DNA from: Pterobdella sp. o SKG-2022
Taxonomy: Eukaryota > Annelida > Clitellata > Hirudinida > Piscicolidae
Length of the DNA: 64,000 nucleotides
Direction: 5' to 3'
NCBI GenBank assembly: GCA_964035795.1
Contig: OZ038323.1
Location: forward strand, 10,950,109-11,014,108
Shown piece after piece: positions 1-17,452 of this stretch (the first letter of the stretch is position 1; each line of letters starts with the position of its first letter). Position numbers and translations under genes: made by a program. A model generated the notes under the pieces. That model made no database searches and was not told the DNA's origin. It saw only the letters and a list, made by a program, of their open reading frames with translations.

Positions 1-339
1 TAAATTAATCCACCTTGAGAAAGACTATTGAAGTTTTGAATGAGTAACCGGGCATTATCTCGATATAGGCGTATGATATGCCATATATTATATGTATATT
101 TACATGTTATCATATTGTTATGTGTATAAGTTATTTTTGAGATTAGTAATCCAATTGTTAGCTGTTAGTGTTTTAACCTTTAAAATAAAAGTTTTACCAA
201 TATCATTTTCAATGTAAAAATGAAAGTCTTTAAATGAAAATCCATGAATTGATTTGATTAGTTTTGAGTTAGTTTTTTATTTTCTTTGATGTGAAGAATT
301 CCCCAAAAAAGTTAATATCGTTGTATTTTTCAAATCGAA

Positions 340-2962
340 ATGAAGTTCAAACTTTGTTTAGGGTGGATACTTCTGACTCTTCTCCAGCCCACAAAAGGTG
401 ACTTTCACGGGTACTTTTGTATTAAAATGTCAACTGTGTCAAAAACTTTTTAAAAGTTGAATGTCTGATAGGATGTGTACTACAATTATTTGATAAAACA
501 GTAAAGCTATTTATTTAAATAATGGTAGTATATATATATAAACTTTGAAATAAAATTATAAACTCTCGAAGCATTTTTCGGGCCAAACTTCCATTATCGA
601 TCCCTTCTTATATCTCCCACAGCACAAACATGCGATCAAGTCACCTCAAGGAGCCATCTTTTCAGCAAGGTGTGCTTTCAAAATGAAGTAGTTTACATCA
701 AAGACGCATATTTCGTTAAAAGTCTCTTTCCAAAGGACTGCCGTATAGATTCAAACCAAATAGAGTGTTTCCACACCCTTAAAGCACAAATCAAGAACTC
801 ATATGGAGTCACTAATGAAGTTCAAAGAAGTTTTGCTGTGGAGTCGTTTTCTGATTGTCGAATCAACTCCAATATTGTCAATGCCAAGCTGGATGCCATC
901 TGCCTACCAAGTAGGTTCTTCTGTGATTTAAGACCACCAATTACTTTTTCGATAAAAGAATAATTGTGTTTTATTAAAATCAAATTTCTTCCCTCATAGG
1001 CGGCCCAAACTATATAATGGAGAACCGTATAATACAAGGAGAAACGAACGATAATTTTTTTGTGTCTGCTCGATACATCCACTCGAATGCTATTGCTTCT
1101 TTGACATTCAATCCCATATCGTTGAGATTTTCCAAAAGTTTCCCAGTAAAGGTTTTCCTGCTCGAGTTGTACGCCTTAACAGAAGACAAGTCTGACTGTG
1201 CTTATGTAATCTTAACTGGGCCGAAAACAGGCATTAAAAACGAACAATGTTTGAATTACAAATACAAAAACTCTTTTGAATCGTTTAACGTAGAAGACAA
1301 CTCTGAAATTGAAATTGTTTTAGAAAGAAGAAGTCCCTCGAAGCTGATTGACTTGAAAGTCTGGATCATGGTTGATGGTATATGAGTAACTATTTTCTCA
1401 TTTTTTTGCATCATACTTCATTCTACTTTATGTTTCCGTTTTTCAGATTTTATACAATAATTTGAATAAAATTCATCAATACTGAACAGGCCGAGTTTCC
1501 GGGCAAGTTATAAGAGTATTTTCCAACCTTCCCACAACCACAACCACAACAACAACAACAACTACAACTACAACCACAACCACAACCACAACCACAAAAC
1601 AACCTTCAACACCATTCATAAAACCTACTTCCAAACACTCAACCGAACCTTCAAACCTCACGCCTTCCAGCCCACTTCCCTCCAATCCTTCCTCAAACAA
1701 AGCTTCAACCCCCCCTACCACATTGCCTTCAATAACAACAAAAAACCAAACTTCCAATTTTTCTGCAAATCTAAGTCAAAATGAGCTATCTTCTCCACGT
1801 TTGTTTTTACCCTTTTTTACCGTTTGATAAGTATGCATAATAAAAGGAAATATCATGTAGAACTATCTTAATTTCAGATTAAACTCTATAAAAGTAATAA
1901 ATACAATTTAAGATATTTTTATAAAATCATCTTTGAAACATTTATGCTTTTATGAATATTCTCATTAACTTTTACTTAAATATTATTCATAACAAACAAA
2001 AATGCTCAACACAGAGAAAGTCGGCATAGGTGTTGGAGTTGCAGTCGCCTTGTTGTTAACCTTTCTGCTCATCTTCGGAGTTTGTTACTTTGCCTGTAAA
2101 GATAAATACTGGTGCAAACATTGTTTTTATTATTTAAATTTGGTTATTAATATATTTTTTAAACATTAATATTTATTTCATAAAATATGTAGTTAATTCT
2201 TCTGTTTTTTGACAAGCTTATCGATTTTTTTCGTAATTCTGAGTCATTATCATCAATTGGTTCCATTTATTATTAGGAAAAGAAGCAGAAAGGAAAAAGC
2301 AACCAGCCCAACTTTTCCTAATGGATACATTATAAACAACAACATAAAAGACAAGGAAAAAGTAAACATAGCTTATACAGGAGATCCAGAAAGTGGTCAA
2401 GTGACCGATGACGTCAAGGTTGTTGTTACTATTTATAAAGTTTTTTCAAAATTACTAAGCTTTAATAACAATTATAAATTGTTATTTAGAAATCTGAAAA
2501 GTACAAGGCTGTGAGAAAGAAGGAAGTGAAGAAAGGAACATTGTCGAGCATAATAGAAGACTTGAATCAGCCACCTGACCATGTCTACTCCCACCTCGAT
2601 GAAAACGCTGTCTCCTCCGACAGTAATGGTGGGATATTTATTTTTAACTTATTTTAAACATATACCACCTTTCATATCCAAAAAAGACTGGTAAACCATA
2701 AAAAGCACCAAAACCATCGACAGACAACGGCAGTGGAACATTTAAAGTGACAGACCATTTTGGATTACAGGAAAACGTGGAAACGAAAAACTCTCCTAGT
2801 GACTCTCCACCCAAGCCACACTTCCAGAAGAATTCTAAAGCTCCCAACAAAAATATCACGAAGAAAAAACTTAAGAAAGTCAAAGGGGTATCTTTTGACG
2901 ATAATGTTAAAGTGGTTGAGAGTGATGAAGAAGAAGACAATTTCTGGGACCATGACGGATAA
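340..2962 (+). CDS. Orphan type I membrane protein with Thr-rich stalk (8 exons, 549 aa)
   Basis: I do not recognise this gene. Exons placed by eye are 340-397, 623-910, 1000-1377, 1490-1798, 2015-2111, 2277-2418, 2490-2628 and 2724-2962. All have GT-AG borders, the phases agree, and the sum is 1650 nt. The start was chosen because the first exon encodes a classic signal peptide (MKFKLCLGWILLTLLQPTKA). The ectodomain, about residues 20-240, has around nine cysteines and ends in a beta-rich block with ILTG and VWIMVDG. It faintly recalls SUEL-lectin or CUB folds, but not enough to assign. About 100 Thr/Pro/Ser-rich residues follow, including a run of 19 threonines, which looks like a mucin-type stalk. 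One membrane helix is at about residues 348-370 (VALLLTFLLIFGVCYFA). The tail is Lys-rich, then acidic, with a possible SH2-type site (VYSHL). It ends WDHDG before TAA. AATAAA-like signals follow from about 2970. Confidence 0.72.
1538..1600 (+). repeat. ACA/ACC trinucleotide tract coding poly-Thr
   Basis: A run of ACA, ACC and ACT codons lies inside exon 4 of the orphan membrane protein and encodes 19 consecutive threonines. The tract is impure at third positions, so it is either an old microsatellite or one held by selection for a glycosylated stalk. Confidence 0.85.
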
Positions 2963-4061
2963 TGATGAACAAATAAATGTTAAATGAATGATTATGAATA
3001 ACACATGAATAATAAAAAACAAATAAAATCTAATTGTAAATCCAATGGTTAATAACTTGAAAGTTTGGGAGTTAAAAACCTTTTGTTCGCATGCGTAAAT
3101 GGAAAAAGAAGTAATAAAAAACAGTACAATGAAATACAAAGAAAGTTTATACTTGAAATTTTCTTAATATTAGCTTATGGATTACTGCTTTATAATAATT
3201 ACCTGTAAAGAGAACTAAAAATTTCGTAACAAAACATTGGAAATATTAACCGTATTTATTTTCATCACCACTACTTTGTACACTTTGTTTTAAAATAAAT
3301 TGAGAATATATTTTAATAATGTAAGTATTGGTTTAAGAAAGTAGACATGGAGAAGGTTATAAATTTAATTTAATTGAGAATTTTTGAAAGATCCTCATTC
3401 AGACTGAAACCTACTCATTTCTACAACCTCCACACAGCTTTTGTAACTTGACACGTTTTAAATAAAACATTACTTACCGTTTGGAAAATTTTCATTCTAC
3501 TAAACAATACAATTTCATGTATTCACACTATATTAACATGTCAAGCAGGTCTGTAACTGCAGCCATGGCTTTTGTAGCTAGTAAAAAAAAAAGTGACTTG
3601 AAACACGTTTTGAAAATTTTATTATCAAAAGTAAAAAAATTTTTTCAAACAAGGTTAAACCTTTCAGACCACACTCAATGATTGGAGGAAATGAAACTTA
3701 AGCAAAAAAAGCTTTTAACCAGGTTTCCGAAATGAACGAAATTTTGAGCTTGGAGCTTGGTGCTTGAAACTGGTTAAAAGCAAATTGTCATTGAAAATTC
3801 AATGAAATTTTGGCTGCAAGTCGTTAAAATGAATTTGATATAAATTGTTGTTATGAAAAAACAAAAAGTCAAATATGAAATATCATTTATAACTAGTATT
3901 CAATACTAAACCACATATAAAAACATAATATATAACTATTGGCTAGGTAATCTCTAACAATCTTCTACGCAGGCAGTTTCTTCAGCAACTAAAAACACAC
4001 TCATCAACAATATACACCTATATACATCCACACACACACAAAAACACACGAACATACATGT
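2963..4061. other. Convergent intergenic region, no gene seen
   Basis: This lies between the 3' ends of the orphan membrane gene and sarcalumenin. It holds several AATAAA-like hexamers (for example near 2970 and 3010), a near-perfect inverted repeat at 3711-3781, and a short CA-rich tract near 4029-4048. The short ORFs show no codon bias or recognisable motif. Confidence 0.6.
3711..3781. repeat. Inverted repeat / stem-loop
   Basis: The left arm (GCTTTTAACCAGGTTTC, 3711-3727) pairs with the right arm (GAAACTGGTTAAAAGC, 3766-3781) apart from one unpaired base. The loop is about 38 nt and contains a repeated GAGCTTG-like heptamer. It could form an RNA hairpin or be a mobile-element remnant. I saw no flanking target duplication. 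Confidence 0.6.
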
Positions 4062-8720
<4,659 letters not shown>

Positions 8721-11469
8721 TTTGAATATCGAAAATAAGAAATCAACTCGTATAAAAAGCTACCACGAGCTGTATTTATAAATGATGTCGATCAATTGAA
8801 AACGTTACGACTTGAATCACACGTGAGTAAACCTGAAAATTGATCTGCTGTGCACAATATTGAAGATTATGATACATATTCAAAATTTAATCTATTCGTA
8901 CTGATATTATTCATTGTTATCATTATCAAATATGAAGCCCACATATGGTCTAGAAACACTTTTAGTTAAGTTGGTATGACTTGTGTCACTTGAAAATATA
9001 AGAAAGTCTTACAAAAAGCTGCGAGACAGTTTTGTTGAATGAAATTTTGTTTCTTCGTACAATTGTTTCTCGAAAGCTTTTAGACACGTGAATGGTGAGA
9101 TCAGATAAAAGGTCAATATCTCGTGAACTCACACATCCTTGAGACTGGCAATTAATCCATTTTTATTGAATGAAAAGGTTATACGGAGTTTTATTCAATC
9201 AACATAAACTCAAACGCTTTTATTGAAAGAAATTCGAAGACAACTAAACGACAACGATGTCTTTAAAGTTGAACCACGTACATAACAAAGTCCTCCACGT
9301 TTGGCATTAGCAATATGGCGCTATATAAATAAAACAATATTTAGATAATGTTTAGCACATAATGATGATTGAAACATACTTGAATCTCTTGAAAGTATGT
9401 GGAGCTCAGCAACTTTGGTTAACATTGATAGGGGTTATATGACTCATGGATACAACACAAACATACATAGATACGTATTAGAAAGCACATCCAGACATAT
9501 TCACTCATAAAATAAAATAACGCACAAATAAAAAACACTGTACAATGACTTGAAATAGGGCGACATCTAGGGAGCAACCCTCATTGACGACAAATAAATT
9601 AAGTGGTAAATAAAGCTTATTAGCGCCTCAATGTTATAATGGCAATTATTACTTAATGACTCAAACAAGAGGTATGTGGAAAATAAACACAAGACAACTT
9701 TAAAGCTTTTAAGCAACTAACTGAGGCCATTTTAGGAATATTTATGGAAGAGATTAATGCATTCAATTGAAAAATTTGCATAAAATTCAAAAATTAATGT
9801 TGATTCGTAGGTGGAGATAAGATCTTCATTGAAATTTCAAATCACAAAAATTTCTCAGAATTGATAGAATTAAAAAAATTTCAAAAAATTAAGATATAAA
9901 ATTAAGCGCAAGATAAAGAAGTGAAACACCATTTAACATCAAGTCGGCATACAAAGGTTGAAAAATACCTTGTACAAATGACTTGCAAAAACGTATAAAA
10001 GTAACAACAATAACAATAATAATACACAATAAAAACAAACAGTGAAAATAATAATATCAAAATAAAATCCAGTTTTATTCAAATACCTTCACCAAAACAC
10101 TATGGAAGCGTGAACCAGTATCAAAATGTGGACGAAGCGCAAAGTTTACGACAGGAATGAAACAGTCGATAGATGGCTAAGAAGGTTGCGAGTCTTGTAG
10201 ATGTCTGCTCAACATACTAATAATAATAATAATGAAATAATAGATAACAATATTAGATGAAAATATAAAAAAATGAAAAGAATATATTGTTAAATAATGG
10301 GTAAAAAAATGTTCTTATAAAAACATCTCATTTGCCAAAATCAACTGCCTGCTCTCATCATGTTTGAGCAAGATGCCATTAAGAAACCTTTAATAATGGG
10401 AATTATAGAATAATAAAATAATAATGAAACAAAAACATATGATGAATAAAAAATAACATAAAAACCTAATGACGACTAGCATTTAAACTACACCACTTGA
10501 TAATATAATTCAAAGTGACGTACTAATTAAGACGATCGATAAATCAATAAAACGAATTTAATCAATATATATGAATAAATAATCAAAAAAATCAATGAAA
10601 TTAGCAACATTACGAATATAAGCTACTGCGTATAAGCGCCAAACATGATGAAGTGGTGCACACAAGTGGTGCAGATAAGGTAATTGACCTACGCCAAGCA
10701 CCATTGTCCATTCCCCCCGACCAAGTCGGCCATACAACTGAGCGTTCATTGCGGGTATAATGATTATTGGTATGATTTTAAAATGTCAATATGCATTGCA
10801 GTAATTTACTAGTGACACACTCTTCATGCCACAATGTCAACATGAATGTGTCTACTACACTTCACCACCAATGCTTGCTTTGATGACCCTTTAATAATAA
10901 AAATAATAATAAAAATATGTAATAACTATAAAAAATTTTATTATTTTCATTATTATAACTGAATTACTCTTAATAAAAAATTATAATATAAAAATTTAGT
11001 AATTAAACAATTAGATTGGTGAAAAAAAACATAGATAAAGAAAATTATAAACAATAGTCAAAGTAAAACAAAAACTATTTGAAAAGCGAAAAAAAATCCA
11101 CTTGGTCAATAATCTAACCTACATGGAAGCTATGTTAATACAAATGTTACTCAATAGGTATATGAACAGGAAGATATAATAATATCTGTTATATAATGTA
11201 TTACTTATTCATCGCAATATAAATGAAAATTTATGAAATATATAGTATAAAATTTCATGATTTAAAAATTAATAATTAAATAAGAATTAAATATTCATTG
11301 GAAGATGATGATGCAGTCCTCTACACTGTAGTGATTGGAAGCAGGTTGCATATTGTCAATGTGAAGTTGAACATAATCTAATAAACTCAGCATTATGAAG
11401 GTAATCCGATGCAGAAACAAAATGAAAAATGGCGAAAGAAAAAACAAAAATGACGAAAGTGGATGAGTT
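8721..11469. other. Intergenic AT-rich region, no gene seen
   Basis: This is the upstream flank of sarcalumenin on the minus strand and should contain its promoter, but I cannot place a specific element. It holds AT-rich unique sequence and short (AAT)n runs such as at about 10216-10235. The ORF at 10558-10749 has no start context, motif or plausible splicing partner. Confidence 0.5.
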
Positions 11470-12015
11470 TCAGACATCAGCATCTGCGTGGTATTTGAAG
11501 ACGGAGTGGTGGTTGGATGGCAGACTGAGAAGTGTGTGTTGTGGTACGTCTGATACATGATGCTCCACATTTGTGTGCGACAACTCGTCGTCGTCGTCGT
11601 CGTCTTCATTGTCGTGTAGAGGGAACTGTTGTTGTGATATGCAGCATTGGCAATGTTGCGCGCAACAAGAACAGTGCAGAAGTCTCTGCACCACACACCA
11701 CACCAAGCCCGGAAGGAATATTATCAGTCCGAACCCTATGAAACCTGCCCCTATGATCAATGCTGAGTTTTTGGTGTTGGTGGCCATGGCTATAGACACA
11801 GGGATGGCTCCCACGGCCATAAAGCCAATGCCAATGGCGATGACGATGAGTGGTCCCCTGTATTGGTTGAAGAAGTGGCCGCACTTGCTGTTGTAACAAC
11901 ACAACGTGTCACCATCTTCGTTGCTGCAGCAGTAACTGCTGCTTTGCATGCTAGTACTGCTGACGTTGCTGTGCTGATGGTGTGGGTGACCCTTATATTG
12001 CCTGAATTCTCCCAT
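11470..12015 (-). CDS. Two-span Cys/His-rich membrane protein, unknown
   Basis: I do not recognise this protein. The first ATG (at 12015, MGEFRQYKG) gives 181 residues. The frame stays open upstream to about 12100 without another ATG, so a 5' exon may exist. An upstream region rich in His and Ser precedes CCYNSKCGHFFNQYRG. Two hydrophobic helices follow, about GPLIVIAIGIGFMAVGAIPV and ALIIGAGFIGFGLIIFLPGL, joined by a short loop. A juxtamembrane cluster of seven cysteines (LLHCSCCAQHCQCC) looks like a palmitoylation site. The tail has an EDDDDDDEL acidic run and ends KYHADADV. The composition differs clearly from the AT-rich surroundings, and GC-rich third positions support coding. A small tetraspan-like or adaptor membrane protein is possible, but there is no basis for a function. 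Confidence 0.6.
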   Translation of the reverse strand: MGEFRQYKGHPHHQHSNVSSTSMQSSSYCCSNEDGDTLCCYNSKCGHFFNQYRGPLIVIAIGIGFMAVGAIPVSIAMATNTKNSALIIGAGFIGFGLIIFLPGLVWCVVQRLLHCSCCAQHCQCCISQQQFPLHDNEDDDDDDELSHTNVEHHVSDVPQHTLLSLPSNHHSVFKYHADADV

Positions 12016-12426
12016 ACTTTTTATCTTATTTGATGTTCGAGTCTTTAAAGACGAAGATTTTTTCACGTTGTGAGGTTTCAAAGGTTTTGAAATTAGGTCT
12101 CTATACCATCACCTTTTAACCTGAAAAATTCAAACATAAATTATACTTTTTCATGAAAAAAAATCAAGGTTTAGGGTTAATTGAACCTATTGAACAAAAA
12201 TATTAAAAAGCAGAAAATAACATTTGAGTGCACTTGAAAAGAGAAGTTATATTTTTTCAACTTCATATTTGAACTTTTTGCAAGTTTAAAGAAAAGTGCA
12301 GTTAAACTTAAAACATTCATTTGAAAACACCTCAAAACTTTTGACACAAAAATATTAAAGCTTAACTGATGAACTTTCGACTTGAAAATTTTTAAACAAA
12401 ACAACCATTATGTAACTACTTTGATA

Positions 12427-12475
12427 CAAATAAAAATAATAATAATAATAATAAGAAGAAAAATAAAAATAATAA
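12427..12475. repeat. Impure (AAT)n microsatellite
   Basis: Repeated AAT/AAG/AAA units run through this AT-rich intergenic stretch. There is no coding role. Confidence 0.7.
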
Positions 12476-12939
12476 GTGAAAAATGATGTTTGAAATCCAG
12501 GAAACATGGCATTTAGAATGGCAGAGAGGTTAAAATAACTAAATATCGATTATTTAAATGCTATAGCATAATACTCACCACAAAATAATTGAAAAAGAGT
12601 GTTTATAAAACAAATATTTGAATAAAGAGTAATTTAACGATAACAATATGAATATAATGGCGAAGAACTTCGGCAGTGACTGGGTTAAGAGCTCTGAGCC
12701 TTATCAATGTTAAAACTACATCTCGTTGTAACAAGCCCCATATGTAATAGTTTTATTATATATAATACATATACCAATTTTTCTGCATAACCATCCCGTT
12801 GTGTATATAACTATATTGTTCCATTAGTTCTAGCCATATTATTGTTTGAATTTATATTGTTATGAGAAATGTTGCATTGGGTATTAATACTTTTTAAAGA
12901 CCATTTTAGACATTTAATTTAACTGCGCAAATAGTTCCT

Positions 12940-12967
12940 AAATACTAGAAAGTCCCTTCTAGTATTT
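12940..12967. repeat. Perfect 10-bp hairpin
   Basis: AAATACTAGA and TCTAGTATTT form a perfect inverted repeat around an 8-nt loop (AAGTCCCT). The same left-arm decamer recurs alone near 13348. The function is unknown. Confidence 0.6.
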
Positions 12968-15900
12968 CATCTAAAGCACTTGACTGATATCAAACAAGCA
13001 ATGTCAACACTCAACAATGTATTCAGTGTATATTTATTGGCTTTTAACCTTTGTGAGTTAGTTTAAATATTATCTTTTATCTTTTTTTGAAAATTAATTT
13101 TAGCAATTTTATATTCATGTAGAGCTTTTTTTCTTAAAAATATTTTAATAATTATGTGACCAAAAAACTCCTGAAGTTCATTTTGATATAATCCTATATC
13201 CTTGCATTGTGGATATGAATGCCAAAATTTCAAATCTTGATTCATCCACAATAGTGGCAAGATTTAAAAATAGTTTTTTGTATCGTAAATACTCCTAGAG
13301 AAATGAAGATTACTTTTAATGTTTTTCTCGCAAACAATAATTATCAAATACTAGAGGCACACCTCAAGTGATTTCCCTTTAATACTTATCTTAGACACTA
13401 CATAACTCTCAATAAAATACAATACAATAGCATTAAAAATGAGATTATCAAACTAGCAGAATCAATACATCTATCCAAAACAAAAAAATCAACTTAGACC
13501 GATATAATCAATAAAATCATCCCAAACAAGAAACATTGAAAGAATCATTATCATCACCGCTACATCATGCATGCCATGAGAAAAAGATCATTATCACTAC
13601 GTCCTTCTTTCTCTTCATTAATATCCATCAACTTTTTATATTTCAAGTCATTATCACCACCACCATTGGGTTACTAAGCAGCTTATTTTCAAAACTACTA
13701 TTCTCCTCATTTAAAAACCATTCCAACCCCTCTTTAAAAAATCATCATCATTATCATCTTCCTCTCCTTCATCCTCATGACTCATCTTCCTGCGAAACGC
13801 ATGGAAGGAAACAAGATAACAGACTACACAGAATGTTTCCAGAAGCAAACAAATAAATTAGCTATATGGATATTATCAGCAATTAAATATTTACAAATTA
13901 AAATAATCTTTATACCAAAGTAATAAGAGTAAAAAAAATGAATAATAAAACAATAATCATAAAAATTAAAAATGTAAAAAAATTCAAGAAGAGCCAAGGA
14001 TTAGTAGTGTGATGCATGCACCTCAACATTACTCATACTAACACTAAATTAATATGAACCAATAAATAAATCATACTATCAATAAATACTAACAAATAAA
14101 TCCTACTATTAATAATTTCTAATAAATATAATAATAGAAAAAAAAATATTTTCAATAAAGTTGACGCTATTGAATTACGTGGTTAAGACCTGCCGCTTAT
14201 ATTTCAGTATAACATGCAAAAGACAATACTGTCTACATACATGTAGATCTGTTGCAATAGAGTTTACAGATTTCAAAGAAATAATTGCCGAATATTATGT
14301 AAGAAAAAAATAAATACGAGTTTTTAAATATTAAAACTAACGGAAATTTTTTGATAGTAATTTACTAGTATCTTAGAGTAGATGTTAGTCAATCATAATC
14401 ACTCACACGATTAAGTAATTATGAGAAACACTAATATGATGCCGTTCCCATGGAGATTCCCATGGAAGATAACACGAAAAAGCATTCAAGTTTTGTTTAA
14501 GATGTGTTTGAAGAACATGAGTTCTTTGTACTTGATAGTGTTAGATATTCCTACATTTGTAGATTATTCGATCTGAGAAATCTTTGTGTCCTTTTGAGAT
14601 TTATCAAGTCCTATTTTAATGCCGTGATGTCCTTCCCGACAGAACAAACATAGTATAGAAAAACAGGTGCTATAAAAATAGTTGTGCGCAGTTCAACACA
14701 AGACAGAAAAAAACTGTAAAATCATAAAAATTATAGTAATCAAAACAAACCTTCACAAGAAAAGGTGATGATGGAAGATAAAGTGGTGATAAAAAGAATG
14801 AAGTGTGGTACTATTGATCTGTGTCACTTTTCGAGCTTGATAACGCCTATCCTTAACTTATTATCATTGTTTAATTCTTTTATATTACTTTCTAAAGTTT
14901 CTGTTATCATTTTTTTAAATTTTTAATAACCAATGTTTAATTTTTTATCTTTCAAACGATTTTTTATTATATTGTTATTCGTCTAATAGCATATTTATCC
15001 TCAGTAGGCACAACTAAAAGGTTCCAATCTAGTTGTAAATATTTGTCAGTCGTCTAATTGATGAACTTTTTAAGGTAAAAAATACCTTGATTTAGGGGAT
15101 CCTTTTATAGGACTATCTCCCTTCAAATACATGCTACTTCAATTTTTACCCTTGAAAGTTTTCAATGTAGAAAAACTGATTTTAAAATAATTTTTCAGCC
15201 ATCAACAACTACCTTGATGAATGGATTAAAAATAGCGGAATCAATTTTTGAATATTTCAAGATTATTTGCATGACTATGCAAATATTCAAAGTATTTTAA
15301 GAGGCTCACATTTGAAATTTAGTTCATATTTATGGCGATGTTTTATTTATTTAAAATTTAATGCCTTCTCTCCGTTAAAAACAAATGTTTGGTTTGTTTA
15401 AAGATTTTGATAAGAATTCGAGCACTGAAATATGGATTATTTCAGACAGGTTTTTCACGAAAATGATTCATCATTGATTTTAACATAAAATTTAAACTAT
15501 TAATAATTTAAATCTTTATAATTATTAAAGTCTAAATATTAAGTTGATCGAAGAAAATATTGATAAGGTAGGCAGCTTAGTTGGATTATTATCATCATCG
15601 TCATATTTAAGTTATGCGCAAAAGAATGTGGTGTGCATATTAATGAGAATACATGAATATTCAAAAGTCAAGGTTATGATTATAAAGTTGTTAATAATTT
15701 TTATGATGCTTAAAGACTCGAAACAGATCCGAACGATATTTTTCTATTTTTAAAACTAATTCGTTTGTGTAAATAATTGATAATGAAAGCTAGAATCGCA
15801 AACAGCATCAAAAGATTCAATTTAATTAAGAGAGCTAATATAATTATCAAAATTAAAAATCATAACTTAACCAATTAAAATATTTTTCTATAAACTTAAT

Positions 15901-17407
15901 CTAAGCATGGATATACATGCAATCTGTTATCCTCTCAAAGATTAAGTTATGGTAAGAAAAAAATTACCAAAGTTCTGCTTACAATTACTGCCGTTTCACA
16001 ACTTTTAAACCATTTACACACATACTAAAAAACTAACATAACGATAACACAAGTTAACGGTAATTTACTTGAAACAAGTTGAACATAGGATATTTCTAAC
16101 ACCGAATATGTGAATTCCTATTGGGATTATCATGAAACCTTCTATATAGATCATGTAACTTTTCTATATGACTTTAAAAAATTTCAAGATGCAGATAAGA
16201 GTGAATGATAAAGTAGGATAGAAGAGTAGAAGTAGGGGTCATGAAAACAGTATTAGATAAGATATATTTTTTTAATAAAATTAATAAAATAATTTTAATA
16301 ATAATAAAAATGAAATTTTCTAAAAATAATAACGTACATGATAATATGGTCGAAGATAAGGATGGTACACAAATTGGAGCACTAAGGAAACAAGACAATT
16401 AAGTGACAAAATAACAGGCATGCATCAAAAACAAATTATTTCAAACAAAATAAAACATTGAAAAAAAGCATATCACATATTTATTTTAAAAAGCTTAACA
16501 ATATATATTATTGAGACATAGAATAATAAAACAATAAACCTAATTTTTTTTTACAATTTATTATCATTATTATTAATAGTATTATCATCATAAGAATGAC
16601 GACAAATAGGGATACATAGAACAGAAGAAATCGATATTAATCGATACGATTGGGCATCTATGTCATAACTCTATACTCTACTATAGCCCCCTTTATGCAC
16701 ACGTTGGTGGTAATAACTTTAATGTGGTATTAAACTTTTGAAGAGCGTCTTAGATTTTTTATCAAAATATTATTTTTTATTAAACTTAAAATGGGGCAGA
16801 TATAACAAGCGTGATACTAAATTAGTATCTTTATTATTAGTAGTAGTATACTTTTCAGAGACATCTTATGTATGTTTTTTATAGCAATTAAACTTTAAAA
16901 ACATCATTTAAGGATTCAGGCATTTATTTAAAAGAAAAGCTATAATTTTCGATAAGTATAGCCTTATCATAAAACATTAGCATGTTTTTAAAGTTTAATT
17001 ATTAGTATTAAGGTATTCTCCATTATGTTAATACCACAGACATACCTTGATTTCATATCCTAGTATGAATTGTAGGTCAAGTTTTATTTCATACCATTAT
17101 CCCGAGTATTGCTCATACCGCCATTACGATGATATTAAAATAAGATAATATTACCATCGTATACTTTTTATTATTATTTATTTTTTTAATTATTACTATT
17201 ATTATTCATATTATGCCGCCATGATTATTTTGACTGTTGAATAGAAGGGTAAACACCAGGAAATAATTCAATTTAAAGAGGTGCATGGGACTCAAAGGAT
17301 ATTTGACTGCCAAACATCTTCGTGTTGCATGGCTTAAACTGATCAATTATGATACGATGGATCGAAAAATACATAAAAAAATATTTGAAGTATAAAGAAT
17401 TATATGT

Positions 17408-17452
17408 CCAACCCATCCTAACATGGAAACGGTGATGATGATGATGATGATT
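17408..17452 (+). mobile_element. SINE-like 3' tail with (GAT)n
   Basis: The motif CCAACCCATCCTAACATGG at 17409-17427, then AAACGGTGATGATGATGATGA, resembles the common ending of cephalopod tRNA-derived SINEs (CCCATGCYAGCATGGAAA followed by an ACG-containing motif and a GAT repeat), as I recall them. I found no clear tRNA-like head within 250 bp upstream, so this is at most a decayed or truncated copy. Confidence 0.4.

Noticed and set aside
1476..1757. Minus-strand ORF with poly-Val run
   Set aside because: It is the antisense shadow of the Thr-rich stalk exon of the plus-strand membrane gene, whose frame and splice phases are consistent.
10558..10749. Minus-strand ORF of 63 codons
   Set aside because: No recognisable motif, no splice partner, and the region is AT-rich noncoding.
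13536..13856. Plus-strand ORF of 106 codons rich in His, Ser and Phe
   Set aside because: Low-complexity translation of CAT/TCA-rich DNA, with no domain or neighbouring exon.
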